From Anaerolineae bacterium (GTDB taxonomy: Bacteria > Chloroflexota > Anaerolineae > Aggregatilineales > Phototrophicaceae): DNA of 64,000 nt. Below the pieces are notes generated by a model. It was not told the origin of the DNA and ran no database searches. It worked only from the letters and a program-made list of their open reading frames with translations. This document shows, piece after piece, positions 60,864 through 64,000 of the stretch; within the stretch, counting starts at the first letter, position 1; each line of letters opens with the position of its first letter. The stretch is taken from the NCBI GenBank assembly GCA_022822305.1, contig JAJEBY010000016.1, positions 558,001 to 622,000 of the forward strand, read 5' to 3'. The translations under genes were made by a program, and so were the position numbers.

Positions 60864-61472
60864 ATGCTGGCCGTTATCGATTATGGCGCGGGAAACTTGC
60901 GGAGCGTCTTGCACGCCTTGAAGCGTCTTGAAGCAAGCGACCTGCGCTTGGCGCGCGGTCCTCATGACCTAGAAGACGCGCATAAGATCATCTTGCCAGG
61001 CGTCGGCGCCTTTGGCGCGGGCATGGCGCAAATGCACAAACAAGGCTTGGTGGCGCCACTGCTGAAAGCGCTTGAGCGGGGCGTTCCCTATCTCGGCATT
61101 TGCGTCGGCATGCAGATGCTGTTTGACATCGGCGAAGAGATGGGTGAACATCCCGGCCTGGGCGTGATGCGCGGACGCGTCGTGCGTTTTCCGCAGTTCA
61201 CTGATCGCAAGGTGCCGCACATGGGCTGGAATCGTCTGGATATTCGAAGAGATTCGGCGTTGTACCGAGGACTGGGAGACGACGACTACGCATACTTCGT
61301 TCATAGCTACTATTGCGCCCCGGAAGACGAAGACGCTGTTGCCGTCTCGGTAGACTACGGCATTGAATTTGCTGCCGCTGTGCAGCAAGGTAACATCTAT
61401 GGCATGCAGTTCCATCCTGAAAAAAGTCAGCGGGTCGGTCTGCAAATACTGGCAAATTTTCTGAAGCTATAG
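60864..61472 (+). CDS. hisH: Imidazole glycerol phosphate synthase, glutaminase subunit
   Basis: 202 residues. The class I amidotransferase Cys is in Y-L-G-I-C-V-G-M-Q, and the His/Glu pair in M-Q-F-H-P-E-K-S. It starts M-L-A-V-I-D-Y-G-A-G-N-L. HisH supplies ammonia to HisF. The ATG has an AAGGGAG ribosome site. It is the first structural gene after the attenuator. Confidence 0.96.
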   Translation: MLAVIDYGAGNLRSVLHALKRLEASDLRLARGPHDLEDAHKIILPGVGAFGAGMAQMHKQGLVAPLLKALERGVPYLGICVGMQMLFDIGEEMGEHPGLGVMRGRVVRFPQFTDRKVPHMGWNRLDIRRDSALYRGLGDDDYAYFVHSYYCAPEDEDAVAVSVDYGIEFAAAVQQGNIYGMQFHPEKSQRVGLQILANFLKL

Positions 61473-61481
61473 GGGAAGGCG

Positions 61482-62207
61482 ATGATCATTTATCCCGCTA
61501 TAGACTTGCGTGGCGGCAAAGTCGTGCGATTGCGAGAGGGCGATCCGGGGCAGCAAACCGTCTTCAGCGACGATCCGGTGTCAACCGCGCGCGCATGGAT
61601 TGATCAAGGCGCCGAGTGGATCCATATGGTCAATCTGGATGGCGCATTTGCCAAAGCCAATGAAAACCTGCGCATTTTGGAAGCGGTGGCTGCCCTCGAG
61701 GTGCAAGTCCAATTCGCCGGCGGTTTGCGCGATTCCGCAGCCATCAGCGCGGCCCTTGACGCCGGGGCGAAGCGCCTGATGATCGGCACCATGGCCGCGC
61801 GCGACCCGGAGGCGTTCATTGAGGTGATGCGGCAATTCGGCAGCGACAGCATCGGCGTGGCGCTGGATTCGCGCGATGGCATGATTACAACGCATGGCTG
61901 GCAAAAGACATCGACGCTCAGCGCGATTGATTTCGGCAACTGGATGCGGCAGCGCGGCGCGCTGCATGCGCTTTACACCGATGTCAGCCGTGATGGCATG
62001 CTGAGCGGCGCCGATATCGACGGCACGATCGGCTTGGCGCGCGAGACAAATCTTCAAGTGATTGCATCCGGTGGCGTCAGTGAGTTGGCGGAAATCCGGC
62101 AACTGGCGGCCAGCGGCAGGGTGGCCGGCGCGGTTATAGGCATGGCCTTGTATCTGAATCGCTTCTCGCTTAGCGAAGCTATTGACGCGGCAAAGGAGGG
62201 TGATTGA
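61482..62207 (+). CDS. hisA: ProFAR isomerase HisA
   Basis: 241 residues of (beta-alpha)8 fold. It has [10 protein letters not shown] near the start, F-A-G-G-L-R-D and [10 protein letters not shown] in the second half, with the catalytic Asp pair (the first in A-I-D-L, the second in Y-T-D-V). It isomerises ProFAR to PRFAR in histidine synthesis. It is 9 bases after hisH and overlaps hisF by 4 bases. Confidence 0.95.
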   Translation: MIIYPAIDLRGGKVVRLREGDPGQQTVFSDDPVSTARAWIDQGAEWIHMVNLDGAFAKANENLRILEAVAALEVQVQFAGGLRDSAAISAALDAGAKRLMIGTMAARDPEAFIEVMRQFGSDSIGVALDSRDGMITTHGWQKTSTLSAIDFGNWMRQRGALHALYTDVSRDGMLSGADIDGTIGLARETNLQVIASGGVSELAEIRQLAASGRVAGAVIGMALYLNRFSLSEAIDAAKEGD

Positions 62208-62989
62208 TGCTGGCCAGGCGTATTATCCCGTGTCTCGATGTCAAAGACGGACGCGTCGTCAAGGGCGTGAATTTTGTCGACCTGCGCGATGCCGGCGACC
62301 CGGTTGAGCAGGCCATGATCTATGACCGTGAAGGCGCCGATGAGCTGGTGTTTCTCGATATCACCGCCTCCCACGAAGCGCGCAATACGCGTCTGGAAAT
62401 GGTGCGCCAGGTTGCGGATAGCATTTTCATTCCCTACTGCGTCGGCGGCGGTATCCGAACCATTGAAGATATCCGCGAGACCTTGCTGGCCGGCGCGGAC
62501 AAAGTATCGATAAATAGCGCGGCCGTCAAGAATCCGGGTCTCATTTCTGAAGGCGCCTGGGGCTTTGGCAGTCAATGCATCGTGGTGGCGATTGATCCGC
62601 GCCGCATTAACGGCAAATGGGTGGTGCATATCAATGGCGGCCGCATCCCGACTGACAAAGAAGCGGTAGCCTGGGCGAGAGAAGTAGAAGATCTCGGCGC
62701 GGGCGAAATCTTGCTCACAAGCATGGATAAAGATGGCACGAAGTCCGGCTACGATATAGAAATGACGCGAGCCGTTGCCGATGCGGTGTCAATCCCGGTG
62801 ATCGCCTCCGGTGGGGCCGGCTGTGAAGAACACTTTCGTGAAGCGCTGGTGGAGGGTGGCGCCGACGCGGCTTTGGCGGCGAGCCTGTTTCATTTCAATG
62901 AGCTGCGCGTTGGCGATCTGAAACGCTACCTGCATGACCGGGACGTGCCCATGCGCCTGACCGGATGGGATGGAGACGATGCCACTTAA
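62204..62989 (+). CDS. hisF: Imidazole glycerol phosphate synthase, cyclase subunit
   Basis: 261 residues of (beta-alpha)8 fold, starting [20 protein letters not shown] with the catalytic Asp in C-L-D-V. The second Asp is in [15 protein letters not shown]. With HisH it converts PRFAR and ammonia to IGP and AICAR; AICAR is a substrate of PurH, which is also encoded in this window. It overlaps hisI. Confidence 0.96.
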   Translation: MMLARRIIPCLDVKDGRVVKGVNFVDLRDAGDPVEQAMIYDREGADELVFLDITASHEARNTRLEMVRQVADSIFIPYCVGGGIRTIEDIRETLLAGADKVSINSAAVKNPGLISEGAWGFGSQCIVVAIDPRRINGKWVVHINGGRIPTDKEAVAWAREVEDLGAGEILLTSMDKDGTKSGYDIEMTRAVADAVSIPVIASGGAGCEEHFREALVEGGADAALAASLFHFNELRVGDLKRYLHDRDVPMRLTGWDGDDAT

Positions 62990-63338
62990 CCCTGAAACCA
63001 TCGCGGCCATCAAATGGAATGACGCCGGCTTGATACCCGCCATCGTTCAAGATGCCAATTCGCTGGAAGTGCTGATGATGGCGCACTTGAACGAGACCTC
63101 GTTACGCCTTACTCTCGAGACGGGCGATGCCGTCTTTTGGAGTCGCAGCCGGCAGGAATTGTGGCGAAAAGGCGCAACATCCGGCCATACCCAGCGTGTA
63201 GTCGATTTTCGGATCGACTGCGATGCCGATACCGTGCTGCTATTGGTCGAGCCGGCCGGTCCGGCCTGCCACACCAACGCGCGCAGCTGCTTCTTCCGCA
63301 GCATCGAAGAGTTCCAGCGGAAACCGGAAAGACTCTAG
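62970..63338 (+). CDS. hisI: Phosphoribosyl-AMP cyclohydrolase
   Basis: 122 residues. The zinc and magnesium motifs are present: [18 protein letters not shown] and [10 protein letters not shown]. It opens the ring of PR-AMP. Two starts are possible, 62970 and the ATG at 62979, which has GGAG 4 bases before it. Either way it overlaps the hisF end. The HisE part is encoded separately downstream. Confidence 0.94.
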   Translation: METMPLNPETIAAIKWNDAGLIPAIVQDANSLEVLMMAHLNETSLRLTLETGDAVFWSRSRQELWRKGATSGHTQRVVDFRIDCDADTVLLLVEPAGPACHTNARSCFFRSIEEFQRKPERL

Positions 63339-63351
63339 CCGGGAGCAAACA

Positions 63352-63642
63352 ATGACCGATATATTGGATCAGCTGGAAACGATTGTTTGGGATCGCAAAA
63401 GCAATCCGGTCGCAGGCAGTTACACCAACCATCTGCTGGACAGCGGCCGCGGCAAAATCGCGCAGAAAGTCGGTGAAGAGGCCGTAGAGGTGATTGTCGC
63501 GGCTTTGGCGCAGGATAGACAAGCGCAGATCGGCGAATTCGCCGACCTGTATTATCACTCGCTGGTGCTCATGGCTGATCTCGATATCACGCTCGAAGAC
63601 TTGCGCCGCGAGCTGCGCAAGCGTCATCAGCAGCGCAAGTGA
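63352..63642 (+). CDS. hisE: Phosphoribosyl-ATP pyrophosphatase
   Basis: 96 residues from the ATG at 63352 with a GGGAG ribosome site; an earlier in-frame start lies inside hisI. It is all-helical, with S-Y-T-N-H-L-L, K-I-A-Q-K-V-G-E-E-A-V-E-V and E-F-A-D-L-Y-Y-H, the MazG-like metal-binding pattern of HisE. It removes pyrophosphate from PR-ATP. It is the last his gene here; hisG, hisB, hisC and hisD are elsewhere. Confidence 0.95.
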   Translation: MTDILDQLETIVWDRKSNPVAGSYTNHLLDSGRGKIAQKVGEEAVEVIVAALAQDRQAQIGEFADLYYHSLVLMADLDITLEDLRRELRKRHQQRK

Positions 63643-63645
63643 ACA

Positions 63646-64000
63646 TCAAGGATTGACGTCAAACTCGCCATCCACGTATTCGCCATACGTGAGAAATCCC
63701 TTCCAGCGATCCAGCGGCGTCGACATGACCAACTGACTCATTTGATCTGCCGCAATGTACATGCTCGCGACAACAGGAGAGCTTTCCTCCAAGGCCGCTT
63801 CCGCTCCAGCCACCATGACAAACAAGATCATGCTATGCTCGGGATAAACGTGGATGAGCATCGCCTCGGCATCACTGAATGGCTGACCAAGCACGTAGGT
63901 AGGTTCGCCGTGGCGCGCGATCACGTCGCCGAATTGCATCTGCGGTTTCAACTGCAGCAGAATCGTGCTGATCAAACCATTGTCGTCGCTGATGATCTGG
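63646..64000 (-). CDS. C-terminal part of a protein of unknown function, cut by the window edge
   Basis: On the minus strand the frame stays open from the window end to a stop at 63646-63648, giving at least 117 residues. The visible part has mixed alpha/beta character (for example G-D-V-I-A-R-H-G-E-P-T-Y-V-L-G) and ends F-D-V-N-P. A TTG at 63975 could be read as a start, but the frame continues upstream of it, so the gene is probably longer. No family is recognised. It converges on hisE with 3 bases between stops. Confidence 0.55.
   Translation of the reverse strand, partial: QIISDDNGLISTILLQLKPQMQFGDVIARHGEPTYVLGQPFSDAEAMLIHVYPEHSMILFVMVAGAEAALEESSPVVASMYIAADQMSQLVMSTPLDRWKGFLTYGEYVDGEFDVNP

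Noticed and set aside
1-64000. CRISPR arrays, insertion sequences, large direct repeats
   Set aside because: No regularly spaced repeats, transposase frames or long terminal inverted repeats were seen on reading the window.

Overview
The window looks like a chromosomal segment of a free-living bacterium, most probably a member of the Chloroflexota (Anaerolineae-like). This is an inference from content rather than from a marker tree. Supporting signs are a topoisomerase I with an N-terminal DUF5679-type zinc ribbon, several LysM proteins with Thr/Pro/Ala-rich linkers, a membrane-anchored 'baseplate J'-like protein beside alaS and ruvX, a Ser/Thr kinase ending in a single membrane helix, and a T-box in front of valS. 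I saw no insertion sequence, prophage, CRISPR array or rRNA. Nearly all of the sequence is coding, with short spacers and many TGATG or ATGA overlaps.

Layout: 1-6.4 kb holds a truncated secreted protein, an M23 peptidase, a periplasmic-binding/SH3/CARDB-like lipidless receptor, an MBL hydrolase, greA and a membrane protein of unknown function. 6.5-11.2 kb is a minus-strand group dprA-manC-topA. 11.3-13.9 kb is ffh-rpsP-khpA-rimM. 13.9-24.8 kb is a long minus-strand run: alaS, baseplate J-like, ruvX, C39-like/TPR, murJ, MBL hydrolase, phosphomutase-like metalloenzyme, MFS. 25.0-31.5 kb contains tyrS, two separated subunits of a CoA-transferase-like enzyme, and on the minus strand S41 peptidase, secG and an oligopeptide-type binding protein. 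31.6-35.5 kb is a thiamine uptake operon (thiB-thiP-thiQ) behind a TPP riboswitch and an intrinsic terminator. It is followed by purH, then yajC-secD-secF on the minus strand. 40-49 kb is a cell-surface region: a secreted protein, a NERD-like protein, a GT39-like membrane glycosyltransferase, a LysM protein with a glycosidase-like domain, and two paralogous LysM proteins. 49-52 kb is valS with its T-box leader, preceded by a tRNA-Thr(CGT). 52.2-60.6 kb holds mutL, a Ser/Thr kinase, a dGTPase-like HD protein, a SAM hydrolase and a coiled-coil/selB pair. 60.7-63.6 kb is hisH-hisA-hisF-hisI-hisE behind a classical histidine leader-peptide attenuator.

Three RNA switches are readable directly from base pairing: the TPP riboswitch, the valS T-box (specifier GTC) and the his attenuator (three consecutive His codons). 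In each, the alternative pairing that competes with the terminator can be written out. Many promoters share the form TTGnnn-17-TATACT/TATAAT. Several conserved enzymes have lost catalytic residues: both acid residues of the glycosidase-like domain, the metal-site residues of the MutL C-terminal domain, and the glutamate of the CoA-transferase beta subunit. I judge these losses and the RNA switches to be the most informative observations. I found no clearly new multi-gene system.
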